A model generated the notes under the pieces. That model ran no database searches, was not told where the DNA came from, and saw only the letters and a program-made list of their open reading frames with translations. This document shows, piece by piece, positions 1 through 8,516 of a stretch of DNA of 21,104 bases (the first letter of the stretch is position 1; each line of letters opens with the position of its first letter). A program made the position numbers and the translations under genes. Location of the stretch: NCBI GenBank assembly GCA_015485455.1, contig WFTN01000453.1, positions 1-21,104 on the forward strand, given 5' to 3'. This DNA comes from Planctomycetota bacterium. GTDB lineage: Bacteria > Planctomycetota > GCA-002687715 > DRQF01.

Positions 1-648
1 GGAGGTAGTCCGGTCATCCCCGCAGTCATCCCCAGCAGATTCACGAAATCAACAGAACTCTTAGCCTTTGAGTTGGGCTACCGAATAAGGCCCGCTGACA
101 ATTTGTCCTTCGATTTGGCCCTGTTTTATAACGACTACGAACGCATCGCCACCACGGACCTACGGGGCCTCAACATTTCCGGAGGACTGCCCTTCCTTGA
201 ATCGATTCGTGATAACAAAGCCAAAGGGAGGTCCTACGGTCTCGAACTGTCGTCTGAATGGCGCCCACTCAAAGACCTCCGTGTTTCAGCTAGCTATAGC
301 TTCATCGCCATCGACATAAAGAGCGTTGGCTCCACCGATCCGAATTTCGACGGAGCGGAAGATTCTTCCCCAAGTCATCGCATTGTCTTCAGAGCCAACT
401 GGGATATCACTTCCGACCTAGAATTTAACACCACCGTCTACTGGACTGACAAAATTCGCCGCTTTGATATCCCCAATTACTTGCGGCTCGACCTACAGTT
501 GCGTTGGCGTGTTCTAGACAACCTAGAGCTTGCCATCGGTGTACGCAACCTCTTAGATGACCGTCACCCCGAATTCAGCGACACCTTTGGTCGCCGAGGT
601 AGCGAAGTCGAACGGACCGCCTACTTCTGGATGGACTTCACTTTCTAA
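1..648 (+). CDS. TonB-dependent outer-membrane receptor, C-terminal part (5' end outside window)
   Basis: The reading frame is open from the first base, so this is the last 215 codons of a longer gene; a TTG at 73 is internal, not a start. The protein would be the end of a 22-strand outer-membrane barrel that imports a ligand such as a siderophore or other chelate using TonB energy. Seen in the sequence: alternating amphipathic segments, the receptor-like stretches ELGYR and LALFYNDYE, the C-terminal motif VRNLLDDRHPEF, and a terminal phenylalanine (MDFTF), the usual signal for barrel insertion. The plug domain and TonB box lie upstream and are not visible, so the substrate cannot be named. 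The stop codon overlaps the start of the YfiR-like gene by one base (TAATG), which indicates co-translation and a shared function with the two genes that follow. Confidence 0.88.
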   Translation, partial: GGSPVIPAVIPSRFTKSTELLAFELGYRIRPADNLSFDLALFYNDYERIATTDLRGLNISGGLPFLESIRDNKAKGRSYGLELSSEWRPLKDLRVSASYSFIAIDIKSVGSTDPNFDGAEDSSPSHRIVFRANWDITSDLEFNTTVYWTDKIRRFDIPNYLRLDLQLRWRVLDNLELAIGVRNLLDDRHPEFSDTFGRRGSEVERTAYFWMDFTF

Positions 649-1271
649 TGATTAACAATCCGCTAACAACAAGGATGAAGGTTGGAGGATTGATCCTCCT
701 GTGCACCTTCGTGCTCACTGTTGGCGGCCATGCAACCGGGCGTGGGGACTTTAAGGCACCAGAAACTGCCCCCGAAGATTCAACGTCATCAAGCTCGGAA
801 TATCGATTCAAAGCAGTGTTCCTTTATCGCCTAGTCCGCTGGGTGAATTGGCCCACATCCAATCTGCCTAAGAAATCCAAGACATTAACCATCGGCATCG
901 TGGGTAAAGATCCATTCGGGCGGGAGATCGACGCACTGACCAAGCTCAAACCAATAAAAGGTCGAAAAATTGTCATCAAACGATTCAGCAAAGTTGTCGA
1001 TATCAAGAAAACACAAGTGCTCTTCGTGAGTCGTTCTCTCACCCAAGCAGAGGTAGAGCAAGTGATCAGGCGAGGTCACAGGGACTCTATCCTCATTGTT
1101 GGAGAAAAAGACAAGTTCGTTGATCAATCTGGGATGATCAGTCTCCTGATCCGAAAGAACAAATTGAAGTTCGAAGTGAACACAGAATCGATCAAAAAGG
1201 CCAAGCTCAAAGTGTCAAGCCAAATCCTCAAGATGGCTTCTCGTGTAGTGAAGAAGAGCAAGAAGAAGTAG
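648..1271 (+). CDS. YfiR/DUF4154 family periplasmic protein
   Basis: A 207-residue exported protein. Residues about 8-30 form a signal peptide (basic start, then [17 protein letters not shown]). The mature part matches the YfiR/DUF4154 pattern: an opening helix ending in RLVRWVNWP, the strand [12 protein letters not shown], the turn [11 protein letters not shown], the strand TQVLFVSRS, the stretch [20 protein letters not shown], and the closing [20 protein letters not shown]. In Pseudomonas aeruginosa YfiR is a periplasmic inhibitor of the diguanylate cyclase YfiN. Here the next gene is a histidine kinase with a short extracytoplasmic domain, so by inference the protein could modulate that kinase. 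The mature protein has no cysteine; the only one (Cys19) is in the signal peptide, whereas Pseudomonas YfiR is stabilised by disulfides. The C-terminus is very lysine-rich (KKSKKK). The start overlaps the receptor stop by one base, and no strong ribosome binding site is visible. Confidence 0.85.
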   Translation: MINNPLTTRMKVGGLILLCTFVLTVGGHATGRGDFKAPETAPEDSTSSSSEYRFKAVFLYRLVRWVNWPTSNLPKKSKTLTIGIVGKDPFGREIDALTKLKPIKGRKIVIKRFSKVVDIKKTQVLFVSRSLTQAEVEQVIRRGHRDSILIVGEKDKFVDQSGMISLLIRKNKLKFEVNTESIKKAKLKVSSQILKMASRVVKKSKKK

Positions 1272-1272
1272 A

Positions 1273-3621
1273 GTGACCAAATTCCGCGACATGTCAATCC
1301 GCGCCAAGATGACTTGGGTCATCATGTCCTCCAGTGCACTCGTTCTGGTGCTCGCCTGCGGTGGGCTATTCTTGGCAAACACACGCATGTTGCGGTCCAA
1401 CAAGATCGATCAAGTCAAGACCATTGCTAAAATCATAGCTGCCAACGTCAAAGCACCCCTTCAATTCGACAGCCAACAAGATGCAACAAATAGCTTAGAA
1501 TTGCTTCATAACCAGGATCATGTAACCGACTGCATCATCTACGATTTAGACGGCAAGATCTTTGCTCGCTATTCACGGACACCAACCAAATCCCCCTGGA
1601 TTCCGGCTCTCGACCAAGTCCCCGACTACACTGTCGAAAAGAAGACCGTTGTAGTTCTGCAACATATCGCTCTGGATGGGGAACGTATTGGAAGTGTCGT
1701 GCTTCGAAGCGATCGCACCGACGAAATGGAATTACGCGCTCGGCTCATTCAAATGGCCCTGCTCCTGATCGCGACCATCCTTGGATTGACCTATCTGCTG
1801 GCCATGAGGATCCAAAGGATCATTACTGATCCGATTGCCAGCCTCTCGAACGTTGCGAGCAAAATATCCGAAGGGAAAGATTATTCTCTTCGGGCAAAGA
1901 AACTGAGCAATGACGAAATTGGGCGCTTGGTTGAACTATTCAACGTCATGCTTGCCCGGGTACAACAGCGCGACGAAGAACTTGCAACCCACCGTGACAA
2001 CCTAGAGAACGAGGTCAAAGATCGGACTCACGAGTTGGTCAATCTCAACAAGAATCTGATTCGTGCCAAAGAGCGTGCAGAAGAAGGCACCCGAGCGAAA
2101 TCCGAATTTCTGGCCAACATGAGCCACGAAATCCGCACACCACTCAATGGTATCATTGGCATGACAGAGTTGGCTCTCGATACGGATTTGGATGAGGAGC
2201 AGAAGGAGTTTTTGAACATTGTCGACTCTTCGGCAGAAGCTCTCCTTGTCATCATCAATGACATTCTTGACTTCTCGAAAATCGAAGCTGGCCGTATGGA
2301 ACTCGATATTCACGAGTTTAGCGTGCACGACCATGTCTGCGATACGGCCCGCGTCTTGGCTCATTCCGCCAACGCCAAAGATGTGCGTATGATCTGCCGA
2401 TCAGATCCCAGAATCCCTTCAATCGTTCGGGGAGACTCGGCCAAACTACGACAAATCCTCATCAACTTGATCGGCAACGCAATTAAGTTTACAGACGAAG
2501 GATCCGTCAACACCGAAGTAGACTTGGTGTCGGAGAATAAGGGTGAAGTGGAGCTTCATTTCAAGGTCCACGACAGCGGTATTGGCATCGCTCAAGACCA
2601 GTTGGAAACGATCTTCTCTCCTTTCATTCAGGCCGACGGTTCAACAACAAGACAATACGGCGGAACCGGGTTGGGGCTGGCGATTTCAAAACAACTGGTC
2701 AATCTGATGGATGGCCGCATTTGGGCCGAAAGCACCCCGGGAAAGGGAAGCACATTCCACTTCACAGCCAAGTTAGAAAGGGCCAGTGAGTCCGATGGTG
2801 CCAACGGTACGAAGTCGATGGAAATTTCTGGCATGCCAATCCTGGCAGCCATCACAGACCAAACCGAGGCAAACAACCTCCAAGAGCTCCTCAAATCTTG
2901 GGATTTGACACCTCAGATCATCACCACGGCAGAGGAACTCACTGACATTCTTCAAACCAGTTCGTCTTCAAGCATAAAGTGCCGAACGGTCATCATCGAC
3001 TTGGACATGGACGAAGACATTGTTGCATCCATGCTGGAAGCTCTCAGACAATTGAAATCTTTGGCGATTGACATCATCACCATCGGCGGACAATTGGGTG
3101 GCGGACGTTCCGTTGACCGTGCCGACATGCACCTGCTCAGGCCCTTTAAAGCCTCTGAACTCTACAATCTGCTCTTGCAGTCATTCAATCAAAAGAATGG
3201 AAAGGACGAACCTGTGGTAGAAGTCGAAGTTTCTCAATCTGATTCCTCTGGTGCTACACATGGAAGAGTCTTGGTCGTGGAAGACAACGCGATCAACCAA
3301 AAGCTCATTCTCAGTATGCTGAAGAAATGGGGATTCGAAACCGCCCTGGCAGAAAACGGCGCCATCGCATTGGAAATGGCAAACAGTGATGATGATTTCG
3401 ACATGATCCTCATGGACTTGCAGATGCCCGTCATGGGGGGACTGGATGCCACCCACGCTTTGCGGGAAAAGGGCATTGAGACCCCCATCGTGGCTGTCAC
3501 CGCCAATGCCATGAAGGGCGACCGGGAGATTTGCATCGATGCGGGAATGGACGAATACGTCCCCAAACCCATCAAACCAGACGTTTTGAAGTCTGTTATT
3601 GGCAAGTTCTTCGGAGAATAG
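1273..3621 (+). CDS. Hybrid sensor histidine kinase (sensor-HAMP-HisKA-HATPase-pseudoreceiver-receiver)
   Basis: A 782-residue membrane sensor kinase. Two membrane helices (about 15-36 and 158-177) bracket an extracytoplasmic domain of about 120 residues, CHASE8-like in its opening ([16 protein letters not shown]). A HAMP region (about 178-232) and a coiled coil (about 233-272) follow. The HisKA domain has the phosphoacceptor His285 in MSHEIRTP. The ATPase has Asn398/Asn402 of the N box, Asp434 in DSGIGIA and the glycine box GGTGLGL at 463-469. Residues about 520-640 resemble a receiver with Asp576 at the phosphoacceptor position, but without the N-terminal acidic pair and with Arg in place of the conserved Lys (LLRPFK). 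A complete receiver follows: Glu670/Asp671, Asp715 (LMDLQMP), Thr743 and Lys765 (PKP). There is no output domain, so phosphate must pass to an unlinked protein. The GTG start lies one base after the upstream stop behind a purine-rich AAGAAG tract; ATG at 1291 is an alternative. Confidence 0.93.
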   Translation: MTKFRDMSIRAKMTWVIMSSSALVLVLACGGLFLANTRMLRSNKIDQVKTIAKIIAANVKAPLQFDSQQDATNSLELLHNQDHVTDCIIYDLDGKIFARYSRTPTKSPWIPALDQVPDYTVEKKTVVVLQHIALDGERIGSVVLRSDRTDEMELRARLIQMALLLIATILGLTYLLAMRIQRIITDPIASLSNVASKISEGKDYSLRAKKLSNDEIGRLVELFNVMLARVQQRDEELATHRDNLENEVKDRTHELVNLNKNLIRAKERAEEGTRAKSEFLANMSHEIRTPLNGIIGMTELALDTDLDEEQKEFLNIVDSSAEALLVIINDILDFSKIEAGRMELDIHEFSVHDHVCDTARVLAHSANAKDVRMICRSDPRIPSIVRGDSAKLRQILINLIGNAIKFTDEGSVNTEVDLVSENKGEVELHFKVHDSGIGIAQDQLETIFSPFIQADGSTTRQYGGTGLGLAISKQLVNLMDGRIWAESTPGKGSTFHFTAKLERASESDGANGTKSMEISGMPILAAITDQTEANNLQELLKSWDLTPQIITTAEELTDILQTSSSSSIKCRTVIIDLDMDEDIVASMLEALRQLKSLAIDIITIGGQLGGGRSVDRADMHLLRPFKASELYNLLLQSFNQKNGKDEPVVEVEVSQSDSSGATHGRVLVVEDNAINQKLILSMLKKWGFETALAENGAIALEMANSDDDFDMILMDLQMPVMGGLDATHALREKGIETPIVAVTANAMKGDREICIDAGMDEYVPKPIKPDVLKSVIGKFFGE

Positions 3622-3685
3622 TCGCGATAGGGACTGCCCACGCCCCTTTTCCTTGCCAGTCGAACGATGTTAAACCGTTGGCAGC

Positions 3686-3691
3686 AAGGAG
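3686..3691 (+). promoter_or_regulatory. Ribosome binding site selecting the GTG start at 3697
   Basis: AAGGAG lies five bases before GTG 3697. The competing ATG at 3667 has no purine-rich site at a proper distance, so this site decides the start of the SagB-like gene. Confidence 0.6.
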
Positions 3692-3696
3692 CTGAC

Positions 3697-5172
3697 GTGT
3701 CTATTTCTAACGAATATCACAATGCAACGAAGTACGCCCCCGAATCTATCGGTGATATTCCACCGGCTGATTGGGATGCCCAGCCAACTCCCTACAAAGA
3801 CTTCCATTCCAAATCCCGCATTGAATTGGGCGAATTCCTTTTGCTGACTCAAGAGGAGGACAGCGACGAGCCCATCCTCAAGGAAGCCGACCCAACCTCC
3901 CCACATTACCACCTATCGCGACTTTCAACCCTCCTGCTTCACATCAATGGCGTCACCGCTCAGCAGCGAACCAATGGAGATCCCATTTTCTATCGGTCTG
4001 CCCCTTCCGCAGGAGCTCTCTACCCCACAGAAATCTACTTGGCTATTCGCGATACACCCGGAGTCGAAGACGGCATCTACAACTACCAAGTACGAGACCA
4101 CACCTTGGCTCCCGTGCTCGAAGGCAACTTTTGGCCAGACTTAGGGGCCTGCATCGAGGGTGATTCTACTATTGAAAACGCCAACATCGTGTTTCTCTTG
4201 AGCATCGTCTTTCTCCGGTCAAGTTGGCGCTACCATGACCGTTCCTATCGTCGTATCCTTCTGGATTCAGGTCACGTCTTGGGAAACCTCATGGTTTTCT
4301 CACCTGAAATGTCTTACTGCCCCAAGGCGATTACAGCTTTTCATGATCAGGGTTTGAACGACTTTATGTTCTTCGACGGAGCTAAGGAGTCGACACTCAT
4401 CTTGGTGGCATTGGAAGAGGAGCCTCATCCTCGGCAACCTCTTGGGGTCAGCCAAGGTTCAGGGCAAAGTGTCGAAGAAAACCTCATCCTAAGAACCCAC
4501 CAAGCCAGCCAGATCACTTCACTCCCCATCGAGACTAGCAGCCCAAAACCTGTAGAACTCTTGGCGGGAAAGAAATCACAGCTCACTTTTGCACTGAGCC
4601 GCAAACAGATACCCTGGGAAGGATCTTTGGGCCCAACAATTCTCTTGCGCCGATCCACCCGGTCATTCTCCGGGGCCCCCATGTCGATGGAATCCTTGGG
4701 AATGATTCTGGGATATGGTTACTTGGGTACTCAAACCAGCGACAAGAACCACTTCTTAGACCCAGCAAGAATCGACACATTCCTGGCCGTTCATCGAGTC
4801 GAAGACTTAGAGCAAGGCCTCTACCAATACGACCCTTGCAGCTCCCGTTTGTTGCTCCAAAGACGAGGCTACTTTGCCCGCGAAAATCATGAAATCGGTT
4901 TAGGCCAAGAGCTAATGCGAGACGCTTGCGTTATCATCTACCACTTTGCCAACATCGAGGATACAACAGCAGCACTTGGAGAACGAGGCTATCGCTACCT
5001 CAACCTAGACTGCGGACACATCGGCCAGCGATTGAACTTGGCGGCACTCAAGCTCAACTTAGGCGTCAGTGGCATCGGCGGCTACTTTGATGATCAAGTC
5101 AATGAGCTCTTTCATCGCCCTGCAAGCGAAAGCGTTCTCTACGCCACTTGCATCGGCCAACCTCTGGGTTAG
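3697..5172 (+). CDS. SagB/ThcOx-like double nitroreductase-family oxidoreductase
   Basis: About 491 residues. The GTG at 3697 is preferred because AAGGAG (3686-3691) lies five bases before it and because YHNATKYAPES near the N-terminus is typical of this family's opening; an in-frame ATG at 3667 would add ten residues. Two nitroreductase-like halves are seen. The first (about 70-240) has RSAPSAGALYPTEIYLAI and the helix WRYHDRSYRRILLDSGHVLGN. The second (about 310-490) has the flavin-site motif LLRRSTRSFSG and ends with ERGYRYLNLDCGHIGQRLNL and YATCIGQP. Family members bind FMN; SagB proteins oxidise azolines to azoles in modified peptides. No YcaO cyclodehydratase, precursor peptide or transporter is nearby, so a peptide-modifying role is not supported and the substrate is unknown. 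The gene is convergent with fadE, with four bases between the stops. Confidence 0.83.
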   Translation: MSISNEYHNATKYAPESIGDIPPADWDAQPTPYKDFHSKSRIELGEFLLLTQEEDSDEPILKEADPTSPHYHLSRLSTLLLHINGVTAQQRTNGDPIFYRSAPSAGALYPTEIYLAIRDTPGVEDGIYNYQVRDHTLAPVLEGNFWPDLGACIEGDSTIENANIVFLLSIVFLRSSWRYHDRSYRRILLDSGHVLGNLMVFSPEMSYCPKAITAFHDQGLNDFMFFDGAKESTLILVALEEEPHPRQPLGVSQGSGQSVEENLILRTHQASQITSLPIETSSPKPVELLAGKKSQLTFALSRKQIPWEGSLGPTILLRRSTRSFSGAPMSMESLGMILGYGYLGTQTSDKNHFLDPARIDTFLAVHRVEDLEQGLYQYDPCSSRLLLQRRGYFARENHEIGLGQELMRDACVIIYHFANIEDTTAALGERGYRYLNLDCGHIGQRLNLAALKLNLGVSGIGGYFDDQVNELFHRPASESVLYATCIGQPLG

Positions 5173-5176
5173 CCCT

Positions 5177-7585
5177 CTAAACAGGCGAAGGTGTAGCACC
5201 GTCAAAGTCATCAACATGAAAGCTATCCACTTGAATAGCATCATCACGAGCGGCCATGGCATCCTGGAAGAGTTTCAATTCCGCTTCTTCAATCACCCCG
5301 AGTTCAACAGCTTCTGCCAAATGGGACTCGGGCCGTCCACGCTTTAAGCGGCCGTCCTTCATGGCTGCTTTGATCTTGCCCGCAATCGCTTGACCTTGAC
5401 TCGCCGTCACCAGCGCTTGCTCCAATCGACCGAGTGCTTGGTCCGCTGAAGCAGGCAAATACATCAAGTCGAAGAGGCGCTCCCTCTGCACCCCAGGTTG
5501 GCGCAACACATCTGCCACCTGGCTGCCAAGCTTGTCATGATGCTTACCACCGATGGCATTCAGTCGCGACCAAAGACGAACTGGCCCCTTGAGGATACCC
5601 CCCAAATAAGGCACGGGAAAGTTAGAAAAAATAGCGTCAAAGGCACTCTGGATCTCAGCCAAGCACTCTTCTGCTGCCAGTTTCACCATGGGCAAATCTT
5701 CGAGCTTGCGTCCATCAGCTTCGAACCGACGAAGTACAGCTGTGAGAAAATACATCCAAGACAAAACGTCGCCCAAACGAGCAGAGAGCCTTTCATGTCG
5801 TTTCAATTTGCCACCCAAAGAAACCATGGCGAAATCTGCTACCAAAGCAAAACTCGCTGAGGCCCATTTCAACTTGCGCCAATAACGGGCCGTAGGCCCA
5901 GTCACTGGGCTCCGGGCGAATAGGCCTCGGGTCAGACTGAGGAGGACACTGCGATGCAAATTGCGCACGAAATGACGGACGTGTCCAAAGAAGGCTCGAT
6001 CGAACGCTCCATAGTCGTCTTTCTCAATGGCTTCCACTTGCGCCCGAGCCCATGGGTGACAGCGCATAGCACCCTGACCAAAAATGATCATAGACCGCGT
6101 TAGGATGTTCGCGCCTTCAACAGTGATCGCAATCGGTGTAGCAATATGGCTATTGGCCAAGAGATTCCGAGGCCCCCGGGAGATACCCGCGCCGGCGACA
6201 ATATCCATGCCATCGTTTGTCAATCGCCTTGAAAGTTCGGTGAAGTGGCATTTTACGATGGCCGAGACCACACTGGGCTTATGACCAGAATCAAGGGCTG
6301 TGGTGGTATAACGACGCCCAGCTTCCATCAAATATGTCATCGAGCCAATGCGAGAGAGAGGTTCTTCGATACCCTCAAATTTTCCGATCGGCATGCCGAA
6401 CTGATAACGCAACATGCTGTAGGCGCCAGCAGTTCGTGAGACGAGTTTAGCATTGGCAACCATAGCTGCCGGCAAAGCGATGCCCCGCCCCGCCGCCAAA
6501 CATTCCATCAACATACCCCAACCTTTACCTGCGAATGTCGGGCCTCCGATGATAGCATCCACAGGCACAACAACGTCCTTGCCGTAAATCGCGCAGTTGT
6601 GAAATGGTACACCCAAGGGGTCGTGGCGCTCGTCGGCACGTACCCCCGGCGAGTCCGTTGGAATGAGGGCACAAGTGATCCCCGGGGAGACACCCTGGCC
6701 AAGTAAATTCTCTGGGTCTTTCAGCTTGAATGCCAAACCAATGATGGTGCTCACTGTTGCCAAGCTGGTGTAACGTTTGTTCCAGTTGAGCTTGAGCATC
6801 AAGGCACCGGATTCATCTTTGAAGACAATTCCCTCAGCCTGGATCGCCCCGGCATCGCTACCCGCACCTGGTTCAGTGAGAGCAAAACAGGGCATGTGCT
6901 CACCAGAAGCCAATTTAGGCAAGAATTCGTTCTTCTGTTCCTCGGTTCCGTAAAGATGCAGCAGCTCTGCGGGCCCAAGAGAATTGGGAATCATGACCGT
7001 GACACTAAGAGCAAAGGAACGTGACGCCAACTTATGAATCACTGCACTCAAGCCACTGGCACTCAAGTTGAGGCCCCCATGTTCAATGGGAACGATCAAA
7101 CCAAAGAACTTGTTCTGCTTAAGGTAGGCCCAGACTTCAGGGGGCAAATCCTTTTCTTTCCAGCAACGCTGGTCATCGATCAACCGGCAAACTTCTTCGA
7201 CCGGCCCGTCCAAGAAGTCTTGCTCATCTTGGCGCAAAGGTTTCTCCGGCTGATCGAGGAGTTTCTTCACATCTGGTTTCCCAGAAAACAGCTCCCCGTC
7301 CATCCACACGGTGCCTGCTTCGAGAGCCACCCTTTCTGTCTCAGATATGATCGGAAGTAAGCCGGCTCTCTTAAGGATGGTCGCAATTCGTTTAGCAAAA
7401 ATTCGCGATCGAATCGGCGGAATGCTGAACAAGAGGAATGGGGCGGCGGCTAAGATGATGAGCCATGTTGGCGCTCCCATCAAGTAGAGGGCAGCACTAG
7501 CAGAAATCACCCATATCAGCAAAGGCGCCCCAGTATAACCCAAGGCCAAAATGGCGAGAATAATTCCCATCGCAGTCCAAGACAT
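5177..7585 (-). CDS. fadE: FadE-type acyl-CoA dehydrogenase
   Basis: An 802-residue enzyme (E. coli FadE is 814), catalysing the FAD-dependent first step of beta-oxidation, acyl-CoA to trans-2-enoyl-CoA. Two or three hydrophobic helices at about 3-60 give the membrane-anchored N-terminus typical of FadE. The catalytic core shows [20 protein letters not shown], the flavin/substrate motif [14 protein letters not shown] (about 233-246) and [20 protein letters not shown] near 490, where the glutamate of VEGAN is expected to be the catalytic base by analogy with other acyl-CoA dehydrogenases. The long helical C-terminal extension (about 550-800) is characteristic of FadE and absent from short-form dehydrogenases. 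The ATG at 7585 is chosen because AGGAGG (complement of 7591-7596) lies five bases before it; an upstream TTG at 7636 is less likely. An inverted repeat in the leader suggests control by a DNA-binding protein. Confidence 0.95.
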   Translation of the reverse strand: MSWTAMGIILAILALGYTGAPLLIWVISASAALYLMGAPTWLIILAAAPFLLFSIPPIRSRIFAKRIATILKRAGLLPIISETERVALEAGTVWMDGELFSGKPDVKKLLDQPEKPLRQDEQDFLDGPVEEVCRLIDDQRCWKEKDLPPEVWAYLKQNKFFGLIVPIEHGGLNLSASGLSAVIHKLASRSFALSVTVMIPNSLGPAELLHLYGTEEQKNEFLPKLASGEHMPCFALTEPGAGSDAGAIQAEGIVFKDESGALMLKLNWNKRYTSLATVSTIIGLAFKLKDPENLLGQGVSPGITCALIPTDSPGVRADERHDPLGVPFHNCAIYGKDVVVPVDAIIGGPTFAGKGWGMLMECLAAGRGIALPAAMVANAKLVSRTAGAYSMLRYQFGMPIGKFEGIEEPLSRIGSMTYLMEAGRRYTTTALDSGHKPSVVSAIVKCHFTELSRRLTNDGMDIVAGAGISRGPRNLLANSHIATPIAITVEGANILTRSMIIFGQGAMRCHPWARAQVEAIEKDDYGAFDRAFFGHVRHFVRNLHRSVLLSLTRGLFARSPVTGPTARYWRKLKWASASFALVADFAMVSLGGKLKRHERLSARLGDVLSWMYFLTAVLRRFEADGRKLEDLPMVKLAAEECLAEIQSAFDAIFSNFPVPYLGGILKGPVRLWSRLNAIGGKHHDKLGSQVADVLRQPGVQRERLFDLMYLPASADQALGRLEQALVTASQGQAIAGKIKAAMKDGRLKRGRPESHLAEAVELGVIEEAELKLFQDAMAARDDAIQVDSFHVDDFDGATPSPV

Positions 7586-7590
7586 GGCAT

Positions 7591-7596
7591 CCTCCT
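7591..7596 (-). promoter_or_regulatory. Strong Shine-Dalgarno site of fadE
   Basis: CCTCCT on the plus strand reads AGGAGG in the fadE mRNA, five bases before the ATG at 7585. It supports the shorter start over the in-frame TTG at 7636. Confidence 0.7.
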
Positions 7597-7602
7597 GCGT
7601 TC

Positions 7603-7623
7603 TTCGACCACGTTCAGGTCGAA
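7603..7623. promoter_or_regulatory. Inverted repeat in the fadE leader, candidate operator or mRNA hairpin
   Basis: Perfect seven-base arms TTCGACC (7603-7609) and GGTCGAA (7617-7623) are separated by seven bases. The site begins 18 bases upstream of the fadE start, so it could bind a dimeric repressor between promoter and gene or fold as a seven-pair hairpin with a seven-base loop just ahead of the ribosome binding site. The centre-to-centre spacing of the arms (14 bases) is not a full helical turn. No regulator gene lies nearby to name it. The role is inference; only the symmetry is seen. Confidence 0.4.
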
Positions 7624-7713
7624 ACGCGCCCTTCAATTAACGAGCACTCGCGTCGTCATTCATGACCACGCCACCTTCCACGGGCCAAAGAATAGAGCAA
7701 GCTTGAAATTCCT

Positions 7714-7731
7714 TATCTCTCTTGCGAGATA
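7714..7731. promoter_or_regulatory. Second inverted repeat in the fadE/DUF4149 divergent spacer
   Basis: Arms TATCTC (7714-7719) and GAGATA (7726-7731) flank six bases. The site is near the middle of the 239-bp spacer between two divergent genes, a usual place for an operator controlling either or both. The arms are short, and such symmetry can occur by chance. Confidence 0.25.
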
Positions 7732-7824
7732 CGAAACATAGGTCACACTATCACCAACGTCTTCCAGCTCAAAGGACTGGGACAAAGTGCCTTATATTAG
7801 TCTCGACCACCAAGGGAGCCCAAC

Positions 7825-8355
7825 ATGACCACAGTAGAAAAACGATTTGTCGCCCCTGCAACTTGGGTCTTAGGAGGGTGGCTCTTCTTAAGTGTGGCCA
7901 TGGCCTATTCCGCAGGCGCCACATTTGGCACCCTCAAACCAGATCGGCTGCGATCGGCCAACGAAGTGTTCGCTAAACTCAGTGCCAAGGACGAACGTCC
8001 TCAAGCATTGCGCTATGTAGCCTCCGAGCTCAATCGTAAGTTCTTCCGGCATTATGGCTACTTACAACTTGTGCTGGCTGTCTTGGGGGTTTTCTTCGTC
8101 TTCAAGACAAACCATCGTGCTGCTCTCGTTTTGACCTTCCTAGCCCTCGCTTTGGCAGCGTTTTTTGCATTCTATTTGATCCCTGAAGCCACAGTATTAG
8201 GCCGAGAGATTGACTTCACACCGAAAGAGCCCCTCACAGCAGCAAGAGAGACCTTCGACAACCTCCACCAATTGTCGACGAAATCCGAAGGGCTCAAGAT
8301 GGTCTTACTCATCGCTGCATCCGTCTTGCTCATGCGTCCATCCCTGCGGAAATAG
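7825..8355 (+). CDS. Small four-helix membrane protein, DUF4149-like
   Basis: 176 residues with four predicted membrane helices at about 13-31, 77-95, 99-119 and 155-171. A 45-residue polar stretch follows the first helix, and a loop between helices 3 and 4 carries IPEATVLGREIDF and ETFDNLHQLSTKSEGLKM. The pattern of a proline after the third helix followed by FxxLHxxS resembles the DUF4149/TMEM205-like family, whose biochemical role is not established. The assignment is by general pattern and is moderate. The start is clear: AAGGGAG at 7812-7818 lies six bases before the ATG. A TATATT at 7793-7798 could serve as a -10 element, but no good -35 partner was found. The gene is divergent from fadE. 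It could be a membrane partner in lipid metabolism, but nothing in the protein shows this. Confidence 0.7.
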   Translation: MTTVEKRFVAPATWVLGGWLFLSVAMAYSAGATFGTLKPDRLRSANEVFAKLSAKDERPQALRYVASELNRKFFRHYGYLQLVLAVLGVFFVFKTNHRAALVLTFLALALAAFFAFYLIPEATVLGREIDFTPKEPLTAARETFDNLHQLSTKSEGLKMVLLIAASVLLMRPSLRK

Positions 8356-8373
8356 AACCACAGAACGGCCAAT

Positions 8374-8387
8374 CCAACATTTGTTGG
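8374..8387. promoter_or_regulatory. 14-bp palindrome upstream of the ligase-patatin pair
   Basis: CCAACA and TGTTGG flank a TT centre, giving a near-perfect 14-base palindrome 19 bases after the stop of the DUF4149-like gene and about 130 bases before the ligase start. No T-tract follows, so a terminator is unlikely. An operator for the downstream operon is possible but not proven. Confidence 0.25.
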
Positions 8388-8516
8388 CGAAAAGCGTATT
8401 AAGGTCATGGAGAAATCTGGGCGATAAAGAAAAGGGGAGTTGTCGTCTGCCACAATGGCTATGCCAACGGTCAGTCATTGACCCATGGGCGACCCGCAAG
8501 AAACGAGGAGAATGCT

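Noticed and set aside
3667..5172. Azole-containing peptide (TOMM) biosynthesis locus suggested by the SagB-like protein
   Set aside because: No YcaO protein, precursor peptide, leader protease or exporter occurs in the window.
7586..7636. Longer fadE reading frame from the TTG at 7636
   Set aside because: It would add 17 polar residues before the membrane anchor, while the ATG at 7585 has a full AGGAGG five bases upstream.
8356..8516. Small gene or RNA in the 161-bp spacer before the ligase
   Set aside because: No frame with a ribosome binding site and no extended structure beyond the 14-bp palindrome was found.
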